Position numbers and translations under genes: made by a program. Below the pieces are notes generated by a model. It saw only the letters and a program-made list of their open reading frames with translations. It was not told the DNA's origin and did not search any database. DNA of 64,000 nucleotides, from contig NZ_JAPTYD010000004.1 of NCBI RefSeq assembly GCF_026913015.1, positions 62,001-126,000 of the forward strand, written 5' to 3'. The number at the start of each line of letters is the position of its first letter. The first letter of the stretch is position 1. Shown piece after piece: positions 49,475 to 57,030 of this stretch. The stretch is from Paracoccus benzoatiresistens (GTDB taxonomy: Bacteria > Pseudomonadota > Alphaproteobacteria > Rhodobacterales > Rhodobacteraceae).

Positions 49475-50392
49475 TCAGTTCCCTTCCATGATCGCCTTGA
49501 CGGTGGTTTTCAGCGTGCGGATCACCTGTTCCAGCGCGCGCTTTTCATCCTTGCTCAGCCCCTTCAGCGGCGGGCGCATGGGGCCCGCGCGCAGGCCCGT
49601 GACCTCGACCCCGTGCTTGACGCACTGGATGAACTTGCCGCCCTGTTCCAGGACGCGCATCAAGGGCAGCATGGTCGACATGATCCGGCGGCCCTTGTCG
49701 AAGTTTCCATCGACCGCGCAGGCCCGATACAGCGCGATGTGCTCCTCGGGCAGGAAGTTCGACCCCGCGCAGATCCAGCTGCGCGCGCCCCAGGCAAAGA
49801 ACTCCAGCGCCTGGTCGTCCATGCCGCAGGACATCTGGATATGCGGATAATCCCGCGCCAGCAGGTGGACGCGGTTGATGTCGCCCGAGCTTTCCTTGAT
49901 GCCGATGACGTTCTTCGACCGGCCCACGCGGTCCAGGAATTCCCGGCCCATCTCGACCGACATCCGCCCGGGATAGTTGTAAAGAATGATCGGCAGGTCG
50001 GCGGCGCGGTCGATGGCCAGCGCGTTCAGCGCGTTCTCCGTCTCGGTCGGGACGGAATAGGGCGGCGTGCCCAGCAGGATCGCGTCCGCGCCCATCGCGC
50101 GCGCGCCCTGGGCAAGGGCGATGCTGTCGGGCGTGCGCATGGCGCCGGTGCCGACGATGACGGGCACCCGGCCATTGGTGCGCTCGGTGATGAAGCGGGC
50201 CAGTTCCAGCCGCTCCTCGGCCGTTTCGGCATAGTTCTCGCCGGTCGATCCGCCCGAGATCAGGCCGTGGACGCCGGCGCCGATCAGGCGCTCGATCAGG
50301 TCGGCCAGCGCGTCCAGATCGAACGACCCGTCCGCGTGAAATGGCGTGATCAGCGGGGTGTAGATGCCTTCCAGCACCATCCGGGGGGTCAT
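49475..50392 (-). CDS. DapA-family aldolase/deaminase
   Basis: A 305-residue DapA/NAL-type TIM barrel. The Schiff-base lysine is in VIGIKESSGD (near residue 166), the tyrosine in ILYNYPGR (near 138), and GGSTGENYAET is the carboxylate loop. The family includes dihydrodipicolinate synthase, sugar-acid lyases and the deaminase of hydroxyproline breakdown. The ATG at 50392 follows a strong AGGAGG. It leads the minus-strand operon with an aldehyde dehydrogenase and an FAD oxidase, so a catabolic role is more likely than lysine synthesis. Confidence 0.85.
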   Translation of the reverse strand: MTPRMVLEGIYTPLITPFHADGSFDLDALADLIERLIGAGVHGLISGGSTGENYAETAEERLELARFITERTNGRVPVIVGTGAMRTPDSIALAQGARAMGADAILLGTPPYSVPTETENALNALAIDRAADLPIILYNYPGRMSVEMGREFLDRVGRSKNVIGIKESSGDINRVHLLARDYPHIQMSCGMDDQALEFFAWGARSWICAGSNFLPEEHIALYRACAVDGNFDKGRRIMSTMLPLMRVLEQGGKFIQCVKHGVEVTGLRAGPMRPPLKGLSKDEKRALEQVIRTLKTTVKAIMEGN

Positions 50393-50454
50393 GGGCGCGG
50401 CCTCCTGTTGGCAATCGTGATTTCGCAACTGCTACGCCCTGGCCAGCCCTTGCC

Positions 50455-50494
50455 GCAAAGGAGAATATTCTGGAATGCTGCATTAGAAAAACTA
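50455..50494 (-). promoter_or_regulatory. Shared promoter motif, copy B (dapA-like operon)
   Basis: Plus-strand GCAAA (50455-50459), GAGAATAT (50461-50468), CTG (50470-50472), TGCATTAGAAA (50479-50489) and CTA (50492-50494) match copy A at 45597-45636 in sequence and spacing. It is 63 bases before the dapA-like ATG, and overlaps the start region of the divergent SDR gene, so it may affect both. Confidence 0.65.
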
Positions 50495-50508
50495 TGCAGA
50501 GGGCGGCG

Positions 50509-51192
50509 ATGGACCAGGATGGCGTGGCGGTGGTGATCGGCGCATCGGGCGGCATCGGCGCCGCGCTGCTGGAGGGTTTGCAGGCAAGGGGCCGGTTTCG
50601 CTTCGTCCTGGGCCTGTCGCGGCCTGAACTGGACCTGACAGACCACGGCAGCATCGCGCAGGCGGCGCGGCGGGTGGGTGCCATTGGCGCGCCCGGCCTG
50701 ATCATCGTGGCAAGCGGCCTCTTGCACGGTCCGGGGATCGAGCCGGAAAAGACCATCCGCAGCCTGGACCCCGCCGCCATGGCGACCGCCTTTGCCGTCA
50801 ACGCCATCGGCCCGGCGCTGGTCCTGCGCGATTTCCTGCCGCTGATGCCCCGCGACCGGCGGGCGGTGTTCGCCGCCTTGTCGGCCAAGGTCGGCAGCAT
50901 CGGGGACAACCGGCTGGGGGGCTGGTATTCCTACCGCGCTTCCAAAGCCGCGCTGAACCAGATCATTCGCACGGCGGCGATAGAGATGCGCCGCACGCAT
51001 CCGCAGGCCATCTGCGCGGCCTTTCATCCCGGCACTGTGGCGACGGGGCTGTCGGGGAAATTCTCCAAGACCGGCCTGCAGGTCCAGCAACCGGCCGAGG
51101 CCGCCGCCGCGCTGCTGGACAGCATCGACCGGCTGACCCCCGAACAAAGCGGCAGCTTCCTGGACCGCTTCGGCGCCCCGATCCCCTGGTAG
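50509..51192 (+). CDS. Short-chain dehydrogenase/reductase, C-factor-like
   Basis: A 227-residue SDR with VVIGASGGIGAALLEG (residues 9-24), a Ser-Tyr-Lys triad in FAALSAKVGS and YSYRASKAAL, and the short length of the C-factor-like group. The ATG at 50509 has AGAGGG upstream; an ATG at 50494 would add five residues without a ribosome site. It is divergent from the dapA-like operon and may share its control region. Substrate unknown. Confidence 0.8.
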   Translation: MDQDGVAVVIGASGGIGAALLEGLQARGRFRFVLGLSRPELDLTDHGSIAQAARRVGAIGAPGLIIVASGLLHGPGIEPEKTIRSLDPAAMATAFAVNAIGPALVLRDFLPLMPRDRRAVFAALSAKVGSIGDNRLGGWYSYRASKAALNQIIRTAAIEMRRTHPQAICAAFHPGTVATGLSGKFSKTGLQVQQPAEAAAALLDSIDRLTPEQSGSFLDRFGAPIPW

Positions 51193-51230
51193 GCTTGCGC
51201 TGGCGCCTTGATCCGCCGCATTCTGCGCGC

Positions 51231-52265
51231 ATGGATTTGCCCCTTTCCCCCCTCTCCCTGTCTGCCGAGCAAGCCGAGGCGCTGACCGCGCTGTATCGCC
51301 GCGGCACGCCTGCCAACACGCTGCGAGCCTGGGAACGCGACCTTGCCTATATCACCGCCTGGAAGCAGGCGGCCTTTGGCACCCCGCTGGACTGGCCGGA
51401 AACCGAGCCCGTCGCGCTGCGCTTTCTTCTGGATCATTCGCAGGACCTGACGGATGCCCCTGGCGCCGCCCAGGACGCGGCGCTGGCGCTGATCGCGGCG
51501 GGGCTGCGCCGGTCGCTGGCCTGCCCCGCCCCCGCGACGCTGGACCGGCGCATCGCCAGTTGGCGGGCCTTCCACCGGATGCAGAACCTGGCCTCGCCCT
51601 TCGAGACGCCGCTTGTGTCGCAGGCCCGCGCCCGCGCCCGTCGCGCGGCGGCGCGGCCACGGGCGCGCAAGTCCGACAACCCCATCACCCGGCCGGTGCT
51701 GGAGGCGATGCTGGCCACCTGCGACTACAGCCACCGGGGATTGCGCGACAAGGCGCTGCTGATGCTGGGCTGGGCCTCGGGCGGGCGGCGGAGGTCCGAG
51801 ATCTCGGCCCTGAACCTGGACGACGTGGACCGGCGGGAGTTCGAGGCCCAGGGCCTGCTGCGGATCCGGCTGCTTTCGACCAAGACCACCCGCCCCGACA
51901 TGGCGCCCCGCCTGCCGCTGAAGGGCCGCCCGGCCCGCGCCGTGATGGCCTGGATCACCGTGGCGGGCATTGAGGGTGGCCCCCTGTTCCGTCCCGTCAG
52001 CCTGTCCGACCGCGTGCTGGAACGCCGCCTCGGCCCCGAGGGGATCCGCGAGGTCGTGCGCCACCGGCTGGTTCTGGCGGGCTATCCGCCCGACTTCGCC
52101 AGCGCCCACGGGTTGCGGTCCGGCTTTCTGACGCAGGCGGCGCTGGACGGCGCCCCCCTGCCCGCAGCCATGGCCCTGTCCCTGCACCGCAGCCCTGCAC
52201 AGGCGCAGCGCTACTATGCGGATATCGAGATCGCGGACAATCCGGCCGCCGACCTGCTGGGATAG
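51231..52265 (+). CDS. Tyrosine recombinase (site-specific integrase family)
   Basis: A 344-residue tyrosine recombinase. An N-terminal SAM-like core-binding domain (LYRRGTPANTLRAWERDLAYI) precedes the catalytic domain. Catalytic residues are R in GGRRRSEISAL, K in STKTTRP, H-x-x-R in AHGLRSGF, H in LHRSPAQ and Y in QRYYAD. All are present, so it could be active. The ATG at 51231 is chosen without a clear ribosome site. No attachment site, phage gene or repeat is seen next to it, so it is a lone recombinase. The family includes XerC/D-like and mobile-element enzymes. Confidence 0.88.
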   Translation: MDLPLSPLSLSAEQAEALTALYRRGTPANTLRAWERDLAYITAWKQAAFGTPLDWPETEPVALRFLLDHSQDLTDAPGAAQDAALALIAAGLRRSLACPAPATLDRRIASWRAFHRMQNLASPFETPLVSQARARARRAAARPRARKSDNPITRPVLEAMLATCDYSHRGLRDKALLMLGWASGGRRRSEISALNLDDVDRREFEAQGLLRIRLLSTKTTRPDMAPRLPLKGRPARAVMAWITVAGIEGGPLFRPVSLSDRVLERRLGPEGIREVVRHRLVLAGYPPDFASAHGLRSGFLTQAALDGAPLPAAMALSLHRSPAQAQRYYADIEIADNPAADLLG

Positions 52266-52283
52266 CGCCTCGCGCCCGGTCCG

Positions 52284-52309
52284 GGAACGCCCCACCCCTC
52301 CCCGGTGTT
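52284..52309 (+). promoter_or_regulatory. Possible EcfG-type promoter of the 85-residue gene
   Basis: GGAAC (52284-52288), a 17-base spacer and TGTT (52306-52309), 33 bases before the ATG. The -10 lies in a CCCCGGT-GTTG-ACCGGGG hairpin (52300-52317). Weaker than the other EcfG-like sites. Confidence 0.4.
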
Positions 52310-52342
52310 GACCGGGGGCAAGGCATCAGGAAGGAAAAGCGC

Positions 52343-52600
52343 ATGAGCAAGGCCACACTGACACTCGACGGCCTGCCGCCCCTGGAAGGGACGGCCGAAT
52401 CCGGGGGCGACTACATCCGCTTCCAGACCGATGCCGGGATCGGCGCCGATGAACTGGACCGCCTGCACAAGGGCCAGATCGAGATCGACGGCAAGACCGA
52501 GAAGGTCATGCTGAAAAGCGCCCAGCCTCACGGGGAAGCCGAGGATGCCCACGGAAAGATCGAACTGACGCTGCAGCGTTTTCAGCCCTCGTCGGTTTGA
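52343..52600 (+). CDS. Small acidic protein of unknown function, 85 residues
   Basis: Starts MSKATLTLDGLPPLEGTAES, with an alternating pattern of strand-forming and acidic residues and no membrane segment. AGGAAAAG before the ATG is a good ribosome site. The composition suggests a small beta-rich cytoplasmic protein. I do not recognise a family. A possible EcfG-like promoter suggests a stress role. No convincing gene is seen in the 219 bases that follow, up to 52819. Confidence 0.6.
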   Translation: MSKATLTLDGLPPLEGTAESGGDYIRFQTDAGIGADELDRLHKGQIEIDGKTEKVMLKSAQPHGEAEDAHGKIELTLQRFQPSSV

Positions 52601-52819
52601 CCAACGGCAGTTGCGGGGTGCCCGTCACTCGCGGAGTGTCCATGATTGACTGCCGGGCGTGCCCTCGGAACCGGCCAGGCCGCCCCGCGCCCGGCGGTCT
52701 CCAAGGCCGCTCGGCGGCATCGAGATCCCGACATGCACCCGCTGGAGGCCGCCTGCATCTCAGCCGAGCGCGGGGAATGGTCGAGGCCGAGCCGGACGGC
52801 ACACTGCGGGACGCGGGGA

Positions 52820-53320
52820 CTAACGCCCCGTGATGCCCTCGATCGGATGCGGCGGAACCGGGCGCGTCACCAGATAGTTGCGTCGCTTTTCGTAAAAGGC
52901 ATTGCCGCCCGTCACCAAGACGTAATGCATGTTGTCATAGGGGAAGCGGTGTCCCGCCGTATGGAAGAACATCGCATTTCCGACCAGGGGATGGCGTTCG
53001 CCGCGCAGGACGGACCGGGCGGCCTCGCGCACCTTTGGCGCAGTCTTGAGGTTCATCTTGCGCTTCATGATGCCGGGGGCGAACTGGTTCTTCTGCCCGA
53101 CGACGCCGCAGACCGACCGGGGATACTGGCCGGATTGCACCCGGTTCATGACCACGCTGCCCACCGCGACCATGCCATCGCGGCTGGACCGGTTCGATTC
53201 GAAATACATCGCCCGTTCCATGCATTCCTGCTCGGACATGCGATGCCCGAAGCCGCAGCCCGCCAGCACCAGCACCACGGCAAGGGAAAGCCCCGCCCGA
53301 AACCTTGGGATCATCGTCAT
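52820..53320 (-). CDS. SleB-like cell-wall hydrolase lipoprotein
   Basis: A 166-residue lipoprotein. The signal ends in the lipobox LVLAGC (cysteine near residue 22), after which the SleB/Hydrolase_2 domain follows, with the catalytic glutamate region CMERAMYFESNRSSRDG and VGSVVMNRV. Such enzymes cut peptidoglycan glycan strands. ATG at 53320 is chosen for the signal peptide; a second ATG two codons later would also work. It is transcribed away from the recombinase gene. Likely anchored in the outer or inner membrane facing the periplasm. Confidence 0.85.
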   Translation of the reverse strand: MTMIPRFRAGLSLAVVLVLAGCGFGHRMSEQECMERAMYFESNRSSRDGMVAVGSVVMNRVQSGQYPRSVCGVVGQKNQFAPGIMKRKMNLKTAPKVREAARSVLRGERHPLVGNAMFFHTAGHRFPYDNMHYVLVTGGNAFYEKRRNYLVTRPVPPHPIEGITGR

Positions 53321-53391
53321 CGCCTGCCCCTGCCTGCTTGTTGTTGCAGTAGGCTTAGCAAGAACCGGGACGCCGCCGCAAGCTGACGCCC

Positions 53392-54201
53392 TTAGGCACT
53401 GTCCCTTGCAATGACGCTTTCGACCTCGGGGGCGGCTATGAACCGCCATGCCCTGCGCGGGCCCGCCATGACGTTGAGGTAATACATCTCGAAACCGTGG
53501 GGCGCGCCGCAGGGATGGTGGCCGCGCGGCACCAGCACCACGTCGCCGTCCCGAACCGCCATCATCTCGTCCAGCGCGCCGTCGTCGGTATAGACACGCT
53601 GGATGCCCCAGCCGTCGCGGGGGTTCAGGCGGTGGTAATAGGTTTCCTCCAGATAGGTGATGCGGGGAAAGTCGTCCTCGTCATGGCGATGGCTGGGATA
53701 AGAGGACCAGTTGCCGGCGGGCGTGAAGACCTCGGTCACCAGCAGGCTGTCGCAGAAATCCTCGGCCTCCATGGCGATGTTGTTGATCCAGCGGGTGTTG
53801 GAATCCTTGCCCCGCTGCGTCAGCGTGATGCCCTCGGGGCCGATCCGCCGCGCCGCGTGTCCGCCCCGGCCCGGCGCGCTGCAGACGGCGACGACGCAGT
53901 CCGTCGCGGCCTCGGCCCGCCACTCCTGGCCGTTGGGCACGTAAAGGCAGTGGGGCGGGGTCTTCTCGAAGACATCCATCCGCTCGCCCAGGGTGCCCCA
54001 GTCCTGCCCTGCTGCCTCCATGCGCGCCTTGCCCTCGACCATCACCAGGATCGCCTCGTTGTCGCCGGTCGCCTCGGCCGCCGTTTCACCCGCGCGCAGG
54101 CGATAGAGCGAGAAGCCCACGTATCGCCAGCCCGCCGATTGCGGCGTGATCTGATGCACCTTGCCATGGGTGCCGAAGGGTTTGCGAAGAAGATGGCTCA
54201 T
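53392..54201 (-). CDS. iolB: 5-deoxy-glucuronate isomerase
   Basis: A 269-residue IolB. The double cupin fold holds the metal ligands in YPSHRHDEDD and ITYLEETYYHRL. It converts 5-deoxy-D-glucuronate to 2-deoxy-5-keto-gluconate in myo-inositol breakdown. It is the last gene of the iol unit. There is no signal peptide. Length and motifs are standard. Confidence 0.95.
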   Translation of the reverse strand: MSHLLRKPFGTHGKVHQITPQSAGWRYVGFSLYRLRAGETAAEATGDNEAILVMVEGKARMEAAGQDWGTLGERMDVFEKTPPHCLYVPNGQEWRAEAATDCVVAVCSAPGRGGHAARRIGPEGITLTQRGKDSNTRWINNIAMEAEDFCDSLLVTEVFTPAGNWSSYPSHRHDEDDFPRITYLEETYYHRLNPRDGWGIQRVYTDDGALDEMMAVRDGDVVLVPRGHHPCGAPHGFEMYYLNVMAGPRRAWRFIAAPEVESVIARDSA

Positions 54202-54240
54202 CCTGCCGCTCCTGCCTTGGACTGCAAATATGCCGGGGGA

Positions 54241-54258
54241 CCGGGGGCTGACCCCCGG
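54241..54258 (-). terminator. Hairpin between iolE and iolB
   Basis: A 7-bp stem (CCGGGGG with CCCCCGG) with a 4-base loop, next to a second stem GCCGCCT-TC-AGGCGGC (54264-54279) that spans the iolE stop codon. Likely affects mRNA stability inside the operon. Confidence 0.45.
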
Positions 54259-54270
54259 CCTTCGCCGCCT

Positions 54271-55182
54271 TCAGGCGGCAGCCGCCCGATCCAGCCCCGC
54301 CTCGGCTGCGGCGGCCTTCAGCGCCTTCAGCCCCATCGACTGATACTCCAGCGGGTTGCGCTTCTCGGGATCCTGCTCGGCCTCGATCACCAGCCAGCCG
54401 TCATAGCCCGCCTCGGCCAGAATGCGCAGCAGCGGCACGAAGTCGATCGCCCCCTCGGGATCGCCCGGCACGGTAAAGGCCCCCGCCAGAACGCCCTGCA
54501 GGAAGGACAGGTCTTCGTCGCGCACCCGCTGCGTCACCGGACGGCGGATGTTCTTGGCGTGGAAATGCGCCACATGGGATGCGTGCCTGCGCAGCACCGC
54601 GGCCGGGTCGCCGCCGCCGAAGGCGCAATGGCCCGCGTCAAACAGCAGATGCGTGGCAGGTCCGGTCGCAGCCATGAAGGCGTCGATGTCCTCGGGGGAT
54701 TCGACCACCGTGCCCATGTGGTGGTGATAGGCGAGCGTGATCCCCTGCGAGGCCAGATAGGCCGCGAACTCCTCCACCTTGGCGCCGAAGGCCGCCATCT
54801 CCTCGGGCGTCAGGCGCGGGCGGGCGTTGACCGGGACGTCGGGATTGCCATGCACGGTGTTCGAGCATTCGCAGACGATGCACACCTTGCAATCGTTTGC
54901 CTTCAGCTTGGCCAGGTGGGGCTGCACGCTCTCGATCTCCTCGGCCACCGAGCGGGTCAGAAGCGCGGTCGAATACCAGCCCGAGATGAAGCGCAACCCA
55001 TACTGGCCCAGCAGTTCCTTCAGCGCCTGCGGGTCCTCGGGCCAGCGATGGCCGTTCTCGATGCCGTCAAAGCCGATCACCCGGCCCGCCTCGTGCAGGA
55101 TCTGCTCGGTCGGAATATGGGCGCCGATGGTCTGGTCGTCGTCATTGGCCCAGGCAATCGGGTTGGTGCCATAGCGGATCAT
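54271..55182 (-). CDS. iolE: 2-keto-myo-inositol (inosose) dehydratase
   Basis: A 303-residue IolE TIM barrel of the AP-endonuclease 2 type. Family marks are [13 protein letters not shown] near the start, [15 protein letters not shown] (near residue 155) and [12 protein letters not shown] (near 190), which hold the metal. It removes water from 2-keto-myo-inositol to give the substrate of IolD. It lies between iolD and iolB on the minus strand. Confidence 0.95.
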   Translation of the reverse strand: MIRYGTNPIAWANDDDQTIGAHIPTEQILHEAGRVIGFDGIENGHRWPEDPQALKELLGQYGLRFISGWYSTALLTRSVAEEIESVQPHLAKLKANDCKVCIVCECSNTVHGNPDVPVNARPRLTPEEMAAFGAKVEEFAAYLASQGITLAYHHHMGTVVESPEDIDAFMAATGPATHLLFDAGHCAFGGGDPAAVLRRHASHVAHFHAKNIRRPVTQRVRDEDLSFLQGVLAGAFTVPGDPEGAIDFVPLLRILAEAGYDGWLVIEAEQDPEKRNPLEYQSMGLKALKAAAAEAGLDRAAAA

Positions 55183-55195
55183 GGGTTCGTCCCTT

Positions 55196-57022
55196 TCAGT
55201 TCACCAGCCGCGCCTTGGCGGCGTTTTCCAGATAGGTCTTGTAGGCGTCGCGCAGCTTCTCGGTCCCGCCCACGGCGGGAACGGCCACGTCCCACCAATG
55301 GCCGGCCTTGCCGAAGCCGGGGCCGTCCTTGGCGGTGGTGTCGATCACGATCACCGTAGGGATGGGCCTGCCGCGCGCGGCGGCGATCTGCGCCTCGAGG
55401 TCGGCAATGCCGGTTGCCTTGACCGCATGCGCGCCCATGGAGGCGGCATGGGCCACATAGTCGATCCGGGGCTGGTCCGCGACGTTGCAATCCACGTACA
55501 TGTTGTTGAACTGCTCGCCTCCGCAAGCCTGCTGCAGGCGGTTGATGCAGCCGTAGCCGCGGTTGTCGGTCAGCACGACGGTAAAGGGGACGGCCCGCAT
55601 CGCCGCCGTGGCCAGTTCGCTGTTGGCCATCATGTAGCTGCCGTCGCCCACGAAGCAGACCACCCCGCGGTCTGGGCAAGCCAGCTTGATGCCCATGGCG
55701 CCCGCGATCTCGTAGCCCATGCAACTGTAACCGTATTCCATGTGGTATCCGCCCTGCGCAGGCTGCCACAGCAGCTTCAGCGCGCCGGGCATGGTGCCGG
55801 CCGCGCACATGGCAATGGCGCCGGGCGCGGCGCGTTGAACCGCGCCGATCACCTGCGCGTCGGTGGGCAGGTCGTTGCCGGGCGCAGGCGCTGCGCAATA
55901 GGCATCGACGGCGGCCAGCCAGTCGGCGCGCGGGGCGGGATCGAACGCCGCCTTGTGGTCGCCAAGCGCTGCCGTCAGCTTCTCCAGCGCCACGCGGGCA
56001 TCCGCCACCAGCGGCACCGCGCCGTGCTTGGCGGCGTCATAGCCGTGGACGTTGATCGACACCAACCTGGCATCGGCCGCGAACATCGTCCGCGATCCGG
56101 TGGTGAAGTCCTGCAGCCGCGTGCCTACCCCGATCACCAGATCCGCATCCCGCAGCACGGCATTGGCGGCCGCCGATCCATCGACGCCCGAGGCGCCGAA
56201 GTTCATCGGGTCCGACTGCGCAAGCGCCGACTTGCCCGCCTGCGTCTCGGCCACCGGGATGCCGTGGCGGGCGGCAAAGTCCGACAGCGCCGCTTCCGCC
56301 CCGGAATAGATCACCCCGCCGCCCGCGACGATGGCGGGGCGTTTGGCGGCGCGGATCAGGTCCGCCACCTCGGCCAGTTCCCGCGCGTCCGGTTCGGGGC
56401 GGCGGATGCGCCAAACCTTCGGTTCGAAAAAGGCCTCGGGCCAGTCATAGCCTTCCGCCTGCGTGTCCTGGCAGAAGGCCAGGCAGACCGGGCCGCAATC
56501 GGCGGGATCGGTCATCACCCGCAGCGCGCGGGGCAGCGCCGTCAGCAGTTGCTCGGGCCGCTGGATGCGGTCGAAGTAACGCACCACGGGGCGGAAGCAG
56601 TCGTTCGCCGATACCGTTCCGTCGTCGAAATCCTCGACCTGCTGCAGGACCGGGTCGGGGCGGCGGCTGGCAAAGACATCGCCGGGGATCAGCAGCACCG
56701 GCAACCGGTTCACATGCGCCAGCGCCGCCGCCGTCACCATGTTGGTGGCCCCCGGCCCGATGGAACTGGTCACGGCATGGGCGCGCCTGCGCTTGCTGGC
56801 CTTGGCATAGGCGATGGCCGCATGGGCCATGGTCTGTTCATTCTGGCCCCGCCAGGTCGGAAAGGCGTCGCCTGCGCCGTGCAAGGCCTCGCCGATGCCC
56901 GCCACGTTGCCGTGGCCGAAGATGGCCCAGCAACCCTCGATGAAGCGTTCGCCCTCTTCCGTCATCTGCACCGACAGCCAGCGAACCATGGCCTGCGCCG
57001 CCGTCAACCGGATCGTGTTCAT
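55196..57022 (-). CDS. iolD: 3D-(3,5/4)-trihydroxycyclohexane-1,2-dione acylhydrolase
   Basis: A 608-residue thiamine diphosphate enzyme, standard for IolD. The ThDP-binding motif [15 protein letters not shown] is near residue 445, and the activating glutamate lies in the N-terminal domain ([21 protein letters not shown]). It opens the inositol-derived ring to 5-deoxyglucuronate. The ATG at 57022 has GAGGGACGG upstream; upstream in-frame codons lie inside iolC and are rejected. It follows iolC by 8 bases. Confidence 0.95.
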   Translation of the reverse strand: MNTIRLTAAQAMVRWLSVQMTEEGERFIEGCWAIFGHGNVAGIGEALHGAGDAFPTWRGQNEQTMAHAAIAYAKASKRRRAHAVTSSIGPGATNMVTAAALAHVNRLPVLLIPGDVFASRRPDPVLQQVEDFDDGTVSANDCFRPVVRYFDRIQRPEQLLTALPRALRVMTDPADCGPVCLAFCQDTQAEGYDWPEAFFEPKVWRIRRPEPDARELAEVADLIRAAKRPAIVAGGGVIYSGAEAALSDFAARHGIPVAETQAGKSALAQSDPMNFGASGVDGSAAANAVLRDADLVIGVGTRLQDFTTGSRTMFAADARLVSINVHGYDAAKHGAVPLVADARVALEKLTAALGDHKAAFDPAPRADWLAAVDAYCAAPAPGNDLPTDAQVIGAVQRAAPGAIAMCAAGTMPGALKLLWQPAQGGYHMEYGYSCMGYEIAGAMGIKLACPDRGVVCFVGDGSYMMANSELATAAMRAVPFTVVLTDNRGYGCINRLQQACGGEQFNNMYVDCNVADQPRIDYVAHAASMGAHAVKATGIADLEAQIAAARGRPIPTVIVIDTTAKDGPGFGKAGHWWDVAVPAVGGTEKLRDAYKTYLENAAKARLVN

Positions 57023-57030
57023 TCCGTCCC

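Noticed and set aside
52597..52833. 78-codon plus-strand frame after the 85-residue gene
   Set aside because: Overlaps the convergent SleB-like gene, starts at the previous gene's stop and has no ribosome site or domain.
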